Shown here in pieces: positions 35,501 through 48,100 of a stretch of 64,000 nucleotides of DNA. Origin of the DNA: Balanoglossus misakiensis (Eukaryota; Hemichordata); NCBI GenBank assembly GCA_040954595.2, contig CM082584.2, positions 9,796,001 to 9,860,000 of the forward strand, in the 5' to 3' direction. Numbering within the stretch: position 1 is the first letter of the stretch; each line of letters opens with the position of its first letter. The translations under genes were made by a program, and so were the position numbers. The notes under the pieces are model-generated. The model made no database searches and had not been told where the DNA came from. It saw only the letters and a list, made by a program, of their open reading frames with translations.

Positions 35501-38500
35501 CATCCATGACGTTTGGCGCGTCACCGGTGGTTGGTGGATCGCGCGGCCCCAGTCCGTTGACGCTCGGCATGTCCGACAATATACCAATCGCTGCAGCTTT
35601 CCAAGAATGTATCAACGCTTATTTCAAAGGCATTGACCAGTCCAAGTGAGTGAATGTGCTGATTCTTTAGCTGAGATGTTTCCAAATTAAACCACCCTCA
35701 GCATTTGATCGTTGTAAAATTTCACCTTTCGGCAAATGATATTTTGTACTGATTCCTTGTCGGAACAATTCGAGTTTTCACTTCTGCATCTTTCTCTTTC
35801 AGATGTATGGTCAAGATAACCGGGGAAATGATGATATCATTTCCAGCCGGTATCATTCAAGTTTTAACTAGTAATCCAAATCCTGCAGTATTAACTATTA
35901 AAATTCAAAATTCTAATAAATTAGAACAAGTTTTACCCAATAAACAGCTAGTAACAATGTAAGTATTTCTGTTATTAACTGCTAAAAGCTTGTAATGAAA
36001 TCTTGTATTATAGTCGGTGTACAAATAATATTGATGAGCATTTTTATCTCCCATTTGTATTTAATTTCTTCCTCTTTTACAATAATTTCGGAAAACATGG
36101 AATGATTTTGCCGTATTGACAGTGCATTTGCCATTCTTAAAATGACATATCTGTACCACAAATAGACCATTTTTATTGACTATTTTGAATTCTACCATCC
36201 CTTTATTGCAGAGATGAAGCACAAAGTACGGATATTAGTACAGTGTATGTTTTTAATATGTCAGCATTAATATCATTATTAAAGAGGCAGTCGGATCAAA
36301 ATGTCACGGCGTCATATTTCAATGTAGATATTCTGAAGTATCAGGTGAGTTCAGTGATTGATATAGAACTAATATACATGTGCATTAATACGTAAATGTT
36401 TTATAATGTGCCAACACAAGCCAGGGTGTTTATAATGATGGCCATAGCTTGTCAATCAAGCAGTATGGTGTTTTTCGAAAAGAGTGAGCAGGTCCTGCCC
36501 TCCTGATTTTATATACAGTACTGTATCTCAAGCTGGTTTCTAAATCACATAATGGTCGAAGTAACCCTTTCCTTTCCTTTGACCAAATCATTGTCAACAG
36601 ATTCTTAATAAATACATCTGTTTTCATGTATTGCACGTAGGTTAAGACTTTACCCGGTGTATCTTCTACGCCGCTACAACTTTGTACATATTGGAGATGT
36701 GACCCTACCGTCACGGACCTGCGAGTGGACTACCGATACAACTCATCAGCCATGGCTAAACCTGTGACATTATCTGGTGTGCAATTGATAGTGCCTGTGG
36801 ATGGCGGTGTGACTGTTATGCAGTCCAAGCCCCCAGCGACATGGTGAGTAGAGGCTGATTAAAAGCTGTGTGGCCATGTGATAGGAGAATTGTATTGTAT
36901 TGTATTGTATTGTATTGTATTGTATTGTATTGTATTGTATCGTATCGTGTCGTGTCGTGTCGTGTTGCATTGTATTGTATTGTATTGTATTGTATTGTAT
37001 TGCATTGCATTGTATTGTATTGTATTGTATTGTATTGTATTGTATTGTATTGTATTGAATTGTATTGTATTGTATTGTATTGTATTGTATTGTACAAAGA
37101 TGGCAGGATCAAGTTTAGCCTGTACATTCTTAATGTGGATTGAACTTAATTGAAATTAATGTTCTTCTGTTTATACAGGTCAGCAGACAGCAAGAGAGCG
37201 TTATGGAAACTAAATGACATCCAGCCTAACACTGACGGCGCCAACTCGCTGCGCGCCAAGTTTGACCTGGCCGAGGGTCCGAGCAAACCGGCCACGGTGG
37301 CCGTGCAGTTCGCGACCGAAGGCACCACGCTGTCGGGCATCGACATTGAGATCGTTGGTGTAGGATATAGGTTGTCGTTAGTAAAGAAACGATTTGCGTC
37401 TGGTAAGTACCTGGGTTGATCAGTGTGTATCACCTTGGTAGGATGCCGGCTTGTGTCTTGCTACAAAAAAAAAAAAAAAATACATTTTTTTCTTCACCCG
37501 ACCAGCGCAAAAGAACTTGTATATGAACAGCAGTTGAATTGACATTGGTCAGTGATGTTTTTAATAGTACTGGAAAAGGTGTGTAGCTGTTTACTTGCTG
37601 TGTATGTCAATGGGAGTCTTCAGCATTGAAACAACACAAGTGAAACACTTACATGAATACAGTGTGTGGTCTTGATCAGCAGTGTTGCTAATCAACACAG
37701 TTACTAGATGTGAAACTGTTTTGATACAGTTACGTTTTAAAATGTCTCATGTCAATGCTACTGATGTTGATTCCATTGCTGTTTGTATCAGGTTTTTTTT
37801 TGCGCTGGTCTAATGAACAATGGTGTAAAAAACTACCATATCAATTATCATTGTGTGGCTGTGTGTCAGTCATCACAGCATGTAACCATCTGTAAAGAAA
37901 CAAAACTTGCTACCTTTTTGCCGTTGGTTATTTTTTGCTCAGTGCACTTATATTTAGTATAATTGTAATTTTAAATATGGTGAGTGAAGTTACAAACCAA
38001 GACAGAGACCAGGTTTGAGCAAGCAGTACAATAACTTCCCATCGAAACAAACAAACAAATAACCGACCAACCAACCAACCAAATAAATAACTTTAAAAGA
38101 TATCAACTTCTCCTTTTCAGTAAAACCAATTGCCTATTATTCTGTAATTTGACTTGGTTTCTATAGGTTTACATTTACATATATTCAGATTTAGGTGGAA
38201 TGTGCTGACATTTTGGTTTGAATGAGGCATGGACAGGGAAAGATATATAACACACTAACATTAAAATTTTCATCATCAATGTCAAATCTGTAGAACATGT
38301 ATTATTTTGCATTATTATCGTTAATGATTTCGTATTCTGTTGATGTACACATTTTCTTTTTTTTTGCAATACACATTATAAAGGAAACTTAATAGTTGTA
38401 ACACTGATTCTCTTAAGGGGCTTCTTGTTATGATTGAGTGAATCCCTCAGTTTGCAAACAAGTTTAGACTCTCACAGCAATCTCTGCAGAACACCATTTT

Positions 38501-38764
38501 ACATTTAATGTGGTTGTTTTAAATTTATTTTTACCGTGCTTTAACATTTCAATTCATCCGCTTAAATTTGTGTGTTTGCAAGCCTCATCTCGATAATGCA
38601 TCGTGTGGTCATGGTTTTTCCCCGAAAGAAAGAAAGCTCACACGCAAAGTTGTACTACACCTCCCGCTAAAAGGCCCCGGGCCGAAAAATCCGAACTATG
38701 GCACTCACTGACGAGCTGCTCTGTTTTTCCTCGTCCCACAGGCAAGTACCTGTCAGACAGTTAA
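23560..38764 (+). CDS. FCHO2: F-BAR domain only protein (FCHO1/FCHO2 orthologue)
   Basis: Early clathrin-endocytosis factor that bends membrane and activates AP-2. It has 25 coding exons: 23560-23586, 28064-28155, 28389-28463, 29086-29227, 29391-29462, 29624-29729, 29913-29992, 30167-30265, 30468-30564, 30907-31033, 31272-31293, 31627-31695, 31906-31977, 33389-33436, 33849-34028, 34300-34318, 34490-34523, 34671-34813, 35006-35175, 35446-35645, 35803-35958, 36212-36344, 36641-36843, 37179-37402, 38742-38764; 870 aa. The F-BAR domain is about residues 1-265 (start [17 protein letters not shown], ending [10 protein letters not shown]). The linker has a basic patch, an acidic stretch, LDLFGPSP and the SH3-type motif PPPRPPSR. 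The mu-homology domain is about 603-870 ([47 protein letters not shown]). The pairing of the 19-nt and 34-nt exons is forced by frame. FCHO1 and FCHO2 arose within vertebrates, so the symbol marks the family only. Confidence 0.93.
23587..28063 (+). other. FCHO intron 1
   Basis: 4.5-kb first intron following a 9-codon coding exon, a place where enhancers often lie. It contains a short (GT)n run near 27841. The open frames of 60-90 codons inside show no family resemblance. Confidence 0.6.
30656..30744. mobile_element. Short MITE-like dispersed repeat, copy A
   Basis: An 89-bp block in the FCHO intron after exon 9. It starts AACCTTTCACCACCATGGTT and ends near ACGGGTTAA. It matches copy B at 63324-63413 over its whole length with scattered substitutions. 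The ends are imperfect inverted repeats of the ACCCTTTCACC type. Confidence 0.65.
32225..32360. repeat. Paired CCTTTGCACTCTGACC motif
   Basis: The 16-base motif occurs twice in direct orientation, at about 32246-32261 and 32338-32353, in the FCHO intron between exons 13 and 14. It may be a fragment of a dispersed repeat; no coding content. Confidence 0.5.
32410..32509. repeat. Tetranucleotide microsatellites (ACTC)n and (AATC)n
   Basis: An imperfect CACT run (32410-32455) followed after a short spacer by a CAAT/ATCA run (32474-32509), inside an FCHO intron. Confidence 0.85.
36889..37094. repeat. Pentanucleotide satellite (ATTGT)n
   Basis: About 206 bp of ATTGT units in FCHO intron 23. In the middle (about 36939-36970) is a variant block with CGTGT units. 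The unit lacks stop codons in several frames, so it produces artificial 90-100-codon open frames. Confidence 0.95.
37403..38741 (+). other. FCHO last intron
   Basis: 1.34-kb intron separating the last 23-nt coding segment from the rest. It holds a 17-base A-run near 37464 and a degenerate AAAC/AACC tetranucleotide stretch around 38046-38090. No gene is supported. Confidence 0.6.
38046..38090. repeat. Degenerate AAAC/AACC/AAAT tetranucleotide tract
   Basis: Consecutive AAAC, ACCA and AAAT units in the FCHO last intron. Confidence 0.75.
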
Positions 38765-41529
38765 CGCAGTACCGATCACAAAAAAAGCCAAACAAAAATA
38801 CCGACTCTGCTCCATCTCATATGCCTGGGTGTCATGTTGTGTGTACTGTCGACAGACTTCTTCAGATATACTGAAGCTTACCTTCTAGGATTCTCACGGT
38901 GGTACCAACACTGCTATAACTAAAGAAATAGGTACTTCTGCTTCTACCACATTGGGTATGCAGCTTCAGGGTACTCACATTATAAGGGCAGTTATTAATG
39001 CTAAAAATATTACACAAACTTCATGTATATATTATATTATTCAGGGTGCCATCATGTTTTAAATCCATAACTTGAATATTTTTACAAAAAGTGCCAGTTT
39101 GAGAAATCACATTTTAGGATAAGGCCACAGTTGTGTTAAACTGGCGTGTACATTGCATTGGTTTATGGGGAAAGTGAGACTTCATGTGTTTTGATTAGAG
39201 TTGACTAGATCAGTGCTTTGCAGTACAGTTTTGTGTTTCATTTTTGTCTTGAGATTTTGTGGTAGCTTTGATTGCATCACATTACTGGTTCAGTGAGAAT
39301 GACACTGTACTGTCAGTTTCTTCGTTTTCACGTGCAACTTGGATCTCATGAACAGATATCAGAAGGCATCAAGATGGCTTTTTTCTAGTGACACTCACTC
39401 CCACAGTCTACTTCCAGAAATTGCATTTGTAGTGTTATCCAAAATCACACAGTTCTCTCGTTGTCATTCTTGTTGACACTATAAATAAAGCCACTCGCAT
39501 CGTCATGTGGGTCTCATCCCTGAGATTTCTCCCGTGAACCAAATGTTCAAATCAGACTTTTTAGACTGTTCAAAAAATTAATCCTCCTGTAAATAAAAGT
39601 GTGGCCAATCGTACTGAATTAATCTTCATTCATACATATAACTAGGTGGCCCCTGACAAGTCCCCTCAGCCCAAGGAATAATCTATCATGTACCACAGCT
39701 GGTACTGTGTGTAAAAAAAATGCTGTGTATGGTTTGTAGTGCTGCTGGCAAGCAATGTAGTAATTTAGTGTTTATGATCTTTAAGACAGTAATCTGCACG
39801 GCCGAGGTCATCTCCATAAGTTTTGCAAATTACACCAGAGAATCTTCGGGACCCCGAGTGGTGACCTATAGGGCATTTCTTTTGAAACCTGTTCATCCCC
39901 AGTTCCCTTTATCACGGAAAACAATGGATTTGGACTGGATCATAGTGGTGAAAAGGTTCAACCAATCAGTGCTCCTTTTTGAAGGTCTTGACTTTGACTT
40001 CACAGTTTATGTTGTTAAAATTATATTGATAGCAAGGGGCAACAGATTTTATTGATGTGTAAGTTTTCCTCGTTTTGTGTTTATAATATATCATCAGGTA
40101 AGGAAATGCGTACATAAGATGGTGTTCACATTTTTCTTTGTTAAAAACTTCATTGACAGTTGCTGTAAAAGTAATTTTTCATTTGATATTGAAATTCACA
40201 TTATTTCCAATGTGTGAATGTCATAGTTAACTAAAAACACAACTGCCATCAGAAACAAAAAAGAAGAAGCGAGATTTCTATGTGAAAAATCCAAGCTTTA
40301 TAGAACTCAGTAGATTTTACTGAAAATTTAACGGAATTTTTTGTCCATCCCTGATAATGACAATTTCGTTGGGTTATGTATCTGCATACACAATCATGTA
40401 TTTTTTCATGATTTTTTTGCATTACTGAGCTAGTCATGGATTTGTTGAAAAATGTCACATCTATTTGCAGTTTTCAGACCATAAATGTAGTCTGCTGGGT
40501 GCCGGTGATGCCATGTAAATTCTGAGGTAGTTGTACTTTATGCGTTATTGCTAAGGTATTGAAGAAAAGGTTTGCGAGAAAATTTACAGATAAATAGACA
40601 TCTACATAATGTAAGAGCCATTCATTTATGAGACAGTAATGTTAATTTACACCTAGACAAGAAAATTACAGTAATTATCTTTTTTAAGCCATCAAGTTCT
40701 AATGAGTCTGTCTTCTTTTGATGTGTGTTGCTTTGTGGGTGTGATGTGTGGGTCAGTGCACACTGGAGATTGTTAAAGGGCGACGATCGGTTACAAAAAA
40801 TGTTTACAGTTAATGCTAAACTTAAAAGAGAGATTTTAGTGATATCAGACATGAATAAAAAATAAGTCCCGATATCAAACTTAAGAGGGCGCTTCAGTCG
40901 TGTAGAATGTTGCATGCTGATGCTGGATTGTGGCCACTTTCATCTCGAGATTTGCTTGATTTGACAAATTTGCGAGCCTTGTTTACTCTACACACTGACG
41001 TGGCTGACATCGATGTTTATTTTATAGCATTTCTGCGATATTGTTGCATCCCCCTCCCCCACCCCTGTCAATTTCAAAAAAGCGGCCATCAAATGAAATA
41101 TATGTTAACGGTGCCTTAGGGGGCTATGACGTCATATAGCAACAGACCAAAGGAGGTGTTACAGGTATTTGAGGCACTTTCATATATATTTGATACCATT
41201 CAGACTGTTATTGTTGGTATATCGCTCTGTTTTGTGTAGTTATAGTACACTTCGTCTCTTTGGGTGGCACAGGCGAGGATATCACGTTTGAGTTTTGAAA
41301 AGCAACGGCCCGTCTCCGCCCTGTGGAAGAATCGCGTGTTTGTTCTCTGATGGAACGTCCATTGTTTGACTAAAAAAACTAGTGAAAAACATAAAGAACG
41401 TACTATATAACTCCGCATATTCGTTTTAATAATATTTAATACATCGTTTGCGTGTTGACTGTTGGATTAATATTAGTACGGGAGGACTTCAAGTCTCTGG
41501 TTTGATGTGTTTTTGCCTGCGTTAGATGG
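38765..41529. other. FCHO 3' UTR and intergenic region up to the SLC4A11 gene
   Basis: No coding gene is supported. AATAAA hexamers at 39484-39489 and 39592-39597 are candidate polyadenylation signals for FCHO, 0.7-0.8 kb past the stop. The stretch from about 41200 to 41529 is the probable promoter and 5' UTR of the distal SLC4A11 first exon. Confidence 0.4.
39484..39489 (+). terminator. Candidate polyadenylation signal of FCHO
   Basis: Canonical AATAAA, with a second copy about 110 bases further on (39592-39597). By position. Confidence 0.4.
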
Positions 41530-42074
41530 ATGATGAGCGACAAGGGCGAACGAGACCTTGATGGGGACAGGAAAGAAGCAATCGAGTTGCCAGAAGTGAG
41601 AGTAGTCACAACTTCGGCGGATGAAATCGCTTTGAACAACAATACTCTTGCGGTCGTCGAATCAACGCAACCTCAGCCACCGCCCACTAGCAGCAATGTG
41701 CCGGTCATCAACACTGCCGTCTCCTCCGCAGATGGCCCATCTTCATCTTCATCTTCACGAATCCGCAGTCTCAGCCTCGGCCAGGAGGGCTCCAGGAGAC
41801 GTACATCGTCGTTTGCCGTTTCGAAAGAAATCCTCACCGGCCAGCAGATAGTGGCATCTAATTTATTAGTGTACCGCGCCGATTCTGAATCAGGTATGTT
41901 GATATGCAGTGGCTCGAGGTTTTGCATGGTTTTTGCCGTCCACACAATATTATACCAGGCAAACCCTCGAACTTTGCAGCATTGCTGAGAAGTTTCCCTT
42001 TGACTGAACACTGCCATTGAGGTCCATGAGGTACCTTCATGACTTTGTTTCCTGAAAAGAAAACTTCCATACAG

Positions 42075-42139
<65 letters not shown>

Positions 42140-45100
42140 TTTCACAGTCAGCTACTTTTGACAATAAGTTCTTTAATAAGTTATTGCGGTTTCAAGTAAG
42201 TGGGGGCCTGAGGTTGTGATATGTTGATTTGCCAAGTGTATCCATATTTGCTCTGTAGTCTACACGTTCGTACATTCAACTCAGACCATTGGCAAAGTCG
42301 CGGTAGGAGTGAAAGACATGGTGTTATTGCGTTCAAGAAGTATCTGCAGGCATGCTGCTCTGCCAATGCATGGTACAATGAAATTCTTGATACTCGATGT
42401 TAAAAATAAGTTTTATCATATAACCTGACATGCATATTCGACAGGTGTCACAAAAAGCACAATTGTGGATAAACATACGGCCTACATATTCTGACACATT
42501 ACTTGATTGTTTGACCTTTCAAGCCTTCTGCATTAATCACTGTCCCTACCACTACGGGGGTGTTTTAAACTGTCTTGACGGGGAAAAAACAAGTGGTGTG
42601 TCTTTTAACTTATCAAATAGACAAAATTTGCAAAAAAATTCCTGTTTTAGAGTTTTAACTTACGAGTTGCCTAGCAGTAGGTAGCCTTTTTTATTGAAAG
42701 ACAAACTAAATCGCTGATGTGTCTAAATTTAGTTGCAGTACAGAATTCTGCCAGTGGGTTATTTCCTTAATTGACTAAATCAGTAGTTTCTGGTTAGTAG
42801 TGACCTTTATTTTTTATATTTCTGTTTTAAAGTTGACAATTTATGCACCACAGGGAAGTGTGCATCTGACTGTTCAATGACATATACAAGGCCATGTAAT
42901 TTTGTTGAACTGTAGTTATATCGATTGCATGACAACCAAATGACTTTATTTTTTCTTGTGGAATCCTTGGTAGGAGCATATGATAAATCAGTTATCGCCC
43001 ACCAAGAGGTGATGTCGGGCGATAACCTCATAATATCTGGTTGTGATAATCTGACTTCGAACTCCTGAGATAACACCAACTAAAAAATCAGGTGACCAAT
43101 TCATTAATATGTTTTTCCTTTTTTGTCCTAAATTTAGTGGGCGTTTATCTGAGTGGTGTAAACACTCAAGTGGATAAGATTTTCTGTTTGTTTGATCGTT
43201 TTTGATGTTTTGACACAAGTCCCTAGACCTGTTTTGATTAAAGTGCCATTAGCGCTTTGGTCCGATGACTAAACCAGCCAAGCAATCTACTGTTGCTAGA
43301 TGCACATGTACCTGCACCAGTGAACAATTTTGTGTATAGCGCCATCTAGAGGATTTACAAACAAGCTCTTTTGAACTGGTCAGAAACTTGTAAGAAACTG
43401 GTCAGAAACTTGTAAGAAACTGGTCAAAAATTTGTCAGAAACATATTTCATGATTAACAACTTACTTTAAATTTTTACACCTTTGTACGCCTGTGTGGCA
43501 TAATTGTAGTCAGTAGCATTATTAGTATATATGGGGTATGATATGAATATATAAATTTGTACACAGTCAGGATAATAGCTCTGATTTTGAGATGAAGTAA
43601 ACTGTAGTAATTCATGCGGTATCAATGTTGATTTTCCAAAGAATGTGATGTATTTTTCGGCATGCTTTCTTGCGCACAATGCAAGGTTTGATTGAATGAA
43701 CTGTGCAGTAAATTACTGCCCTCGTAGCATTGTTCCACATTCATATTGTGAAACTAACTGTAGGATAATGGAGTTGAAATATTTCATTTAATTTGGGGGA
43801 TAAACCAGTTTGATAATCAACCGAAAGCTCAAAGTTAACTACTGTGAATATCGATCTATCTGTCTTTATCTGTCCATCTGTCGGTCTATCCATCTGTCGG
43901 TCTGTTTCTCTGTCTGTCGTTATAGATTCCACACATGAAATTTACATTTTACACTGTCGTTCAATCATTGTTTGTCAATCATTGCTGCTGAATATAATTC
44001 ATCACAAGCTGCCTGAGTTGTCTTTTCGTCTGTAAATGAATTTTTTTCATTTGAAATTTCAACCCCTTTAAACTGTATCTTATGAACAGAAATTGTGTTG
44101 TCATTTAATTGGCTTCCAGTTCGACGTTTGTTATTGTGTTTTTATCACTCAAAGAAACTCCAGACATTCTTGTACTTTCTTACATCTATATAATTCACGA
44201 ACTCCACCATAACTTAGAATCATGGCACCATTCATTACTGAGTTTCCCCCTGCAAAGCATTAAATCCCAGAGGCAGTGGCGACATGGAGTTTGCTGGGAG
44301 ATAATATAACGCGGCCTTTACGCATTTTAATGGATCCGCTACGTGAACCCGATGGCCTCGAGGAATTCCTGTTTGTTTTAATGTACAGAAACTGATCCAC
44401 ATATTGATGGTGGAGAACATTTGGTGGTGTATAGTTTTTGCATCAAAAGTGGCTGCATGACCAGCAGACATATCATAAAGGGCCAGTATCAGTATCTGTA
44501 ATTTATGATCATTTTTAATTTTTTTCCCCTATATATCAACCGTGGTTCAAATATTTCTTCTTCCATTTCCCAAAATGTGATCAACTGCCCAGTATCATCT
44601 TCTCAACCTCGTCGATATAAATGCATAATATGCTTTGAAATATGAGGAATTAAATATTTATATGTTTCAGGTGTTTTTTTCAAAGTAGAAAATTGACAAC
44701 TAATTGATATAATGAGAAAATGAATAAACATTGAATAATTTATGACCTGTTCAGTGCAAAGGAATTCAATATTTGAGAGCAAATTTTTAACAGTCGGCAT
44801 ACTTACAATGTACAATTAAATTGGATTTGCAGGGAACTAGGGACAACATAAAATTTATGTATGAAAATTTTCTGCATGATTGATTCCCCCCACATTTTGA
44901 TGTACAAAACATGACTAAATGAAATGGAATGAAAATAGGAAATACGAAATTAAAGAAACATATTGCTGTTTATAACTGTGCCTTTGACACAAAAGGTTAG
45001 TTAATGAAAACGTGATGAAATTATGTTCACGGTCGGTAGTGGCCTATTGCTCTCCATAACTGTGATAGATAGGAAGGTCTATACCATCCATCCAACACAT

Positions 45101-48100
45101 AACCTGATTAAGATGAATCATAAAGACATAAGACGAACGTAGCATTATGACTTTAGAAACATAGATTTCATTCAAATGTTTAATATTAACCTTTCAATGG
45201 AAGGTAGAATTGAGAATGATGAAAAAAAAATGTGGGAAATGAATCAATTTCCCAGGTACAGATAATGTCTCCATTATGACTTTAGAAATTGAACACTGAT
45301 TTTGAGGCTAAAGTTCAAATCTTTAATATTAATTTCTCCTCCTAAAGTGGAATTAACAAAGAAAAAATTGCGTGAGAAACAAATCGATTCCCTAATAGAG
45401 ATAATGTGAATTCCAGATTTACAAGGAAGATGTATTTGATTTAATATACAGGTCCTTATATGAGAATTTAAGCCATCCGCTCATATATTAAATGCCAAGA
45501 TATCCTGTTGAGCACCTTATCTTCAAGAGACAAATGTCATCACGTTTTGTGCATGGCATAATAACTCCCGCGATCTCCAACCAGTAGCCACTGAGGCATC
45601 ATTCCCATGGCTGTTGCCATGGAGACCTCAAACACTCCCTGTCGACAGTTTATCTGCAAAGCCAAATGCTTCGTATTTTTTCATGTGAATGTCAAAGTGC
45701 GTGTTTTTCACGATTTTTTTTCTCTTTCTGATAACAATTGTGGGACACAATGAATGAAAAACCTGTGGAGATTTTAAACGCCGTAAATGTCAGCACAGCT
45801 AGTTCATCAATTTGATTTACTGGGGAAAACGGATGTTGGGCATGGCACTCTCTCTCAGTGTCAATGACAGGCAAACACGAGATCCTGTATCTGTGTGTTG
45901 ACAGCACGGTTCAAATCTCTCAGAACCATGATAATTTTCAGCATTAACAATTTCACACATTCAACAGTTGTCACGCAAAGAGAGATAAAACAAACAAGAA
46001 AATTGCTCGTCAAATATTAAATCGGCAGCAAGTGTGACGCAAAAATTAATGAGATCCTTTTTCATTTCAGAAAAGATTGGATCCCGAGGGTTTTAATGTT
46101 GATGGTCTGTGGCATTTCAGACTCCCGTAAACAAATGCAATCAATCACCAGTTTGCCCCACACCGATGGCCTGAAGCAAAACAATTTTTCTCCACTTATT
46201 TTATTTCACAAGGCCTGTCAGTTTCACAGATGCAGATGATAAAGTGCAAGACACCATGGCATAGCATCTCCCCCAAGGTACAGTTTCAACCCAATAAGCT
46301 GTTAGAAGCATTAAAGTGTGAATTCCCGGTATACGCCGACCCCTGGATGTAATATATTAGCTCAATTTTCAGAGTGCTATGGACTACAGATGAACTCTCT
46401 AGTGGTTATACATACAAAGACATTGGCTTGTCAGTGTTCATTCAAGATTTTTAACAAGCGTCTTGTCAAACTAAACAGGCTGCATGTAAATCTACCCGCG
46501 CACTATATCAGGGCAGATCTCAGGCCCTCAATATTTCATTTTGATCGTTGTTTATCAAGATGATGATGGATGGTGGGTTTTTTTCACGTCCAGTTGTTCA
46601 AGGGCAGTGTTACATTGTATTTAATTCATCTGCAAGGCCTGTACATGGTTGTTTAGTCTGGATTCTTAAAACGTCCTTCATAATCTAAATAGTTTGATGT
46701 TTATTATACCTAGCCATTTGATATAATATCTACAACATATACGTTGTTACATACATACTGCACTCATCTTAGTTCCTTTTACTCAAATGTCGGCTATTGT
46801 TTGGTCCTCCCCTCACAGTCAATAGAAATTAATATAAGCTTGGCCGTACCCACACATAGATGGAATGTCATTTCGTTGCAACTGTGGTCATAAACATCGT
46901 CAGCATCTCGTAAATGTCACCAACTGCTCTGAAAGCATACAATGAAATCTTCATTTCGCTTGTAAAATGCGAGATTATGAGTGTCATGCCATATGTCTCT
47001 GCCTATCTATATGCGGTGTAAATTTATAGGCTGTGTTGAAGTGAACATTATTGACTGAAAGAATATGTGATTTCATTCAGTGTAACCAACCATATGAATA
47101 TTTGTAAACGCATAAAATTTTATATAATCAATGGAACAGTTTTAAGATTATGATAGAAATTCGTCTACACACATGAGAAATCAAATTAGAGACATTGTAT
47201 AAGTTGACAGTACTGGTATATATCATCATGCATGATTTTCGATCAGCATGTTCCCAACTCCAAACCCACCTGCTCAGGTTTTCATCATTAAATACCTGAT
47301 GTTGTATTATTTGCGAAAAAAACATCTTAGAACTATTTTTAGAAGTGCAGTTTTCGTGCCACCCTGCCGTTTCGTAGAAATTGCATCTGGTGATTAAAAT
47401 GCTGTGTTTGTCCCATTTGCCATCCCCGATATAATTCAAAAATTTTATTTCCTGCCATCATAAGCCAGGCAAGTCATAAATGATAGCGCTGAATTTTTCT
47501 CCCGGGGATGGCTGATGTAGACGAACGCGAATTCTGCCCATTTGACTGACGGCCAGTGTAAACAGTGCCTTCATAAAGAGGACTGTTAATGTAATGGATT
47601 TGGGGTTTATAGGTCCCCGTGACTATAGAACCATTAAGATATGCCCCGGTCAAACACTTCAGATTCAATTATCTATACAAAAGCTGTTTCCTCCGAAGTA
47701 TGAATTGAAGCCTTCTCGCTCGTCAAGTGAAATGAACATAGGTTTCTCTTGCATGTCCTTTCCCTCAGGGGACAGGAAAATTGGTAATAATTTATGCGTC
47801 GATCATCATCGTTAATGACCGCTTAATGTGGTTTTCATTTGACAAACAAAGTGAAATTTCCTGACTCTAGAAGATCACGCTCTGATCTCTGGGGAGTGTA
47901 CAGGCAATTCAGTAGGGAAAGTCAACAAATATGTCCCCAAAAGTATCCATGGTAATATGTGAGAATGTGATAACATCTCCTGTGGTCTCCCTAAATATAT
48001 TGGTCTTCCTGAATATATCGCGACTTTGGTGTCCCAAGAAATACTGCAATAGATAGTCATTCTGTGTGCCACATTTTATAGTCTGACGTTTCATGATTGG

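Noticed and set aside
36816-37153. Long YCIVL or QYNTI repeat frames
   Set aside because: Produced by the stop-free ATTGT pentanucleotide repeat, not by a gene.
39720-40055. 111-codon plus-strand frame between FCHO and SLC4A11
   Set aside because: No family resemblance and no neighbouring exon to join; probably within or beyond the FCHO 3' UTR.
41673-42164. Minus-strand frames with poly-Asp or poly-Met
   Set aside because: Generated by the (TCA)n microsatellite and by antisense reading of SLC4A11 exon 1a.
43373-43444. Regular direct repeats resembling a CRISPR array
   Set aside because: Units are contiguous without unique spacers, only three copies, in an animal intron; an ordinary minisatellite.
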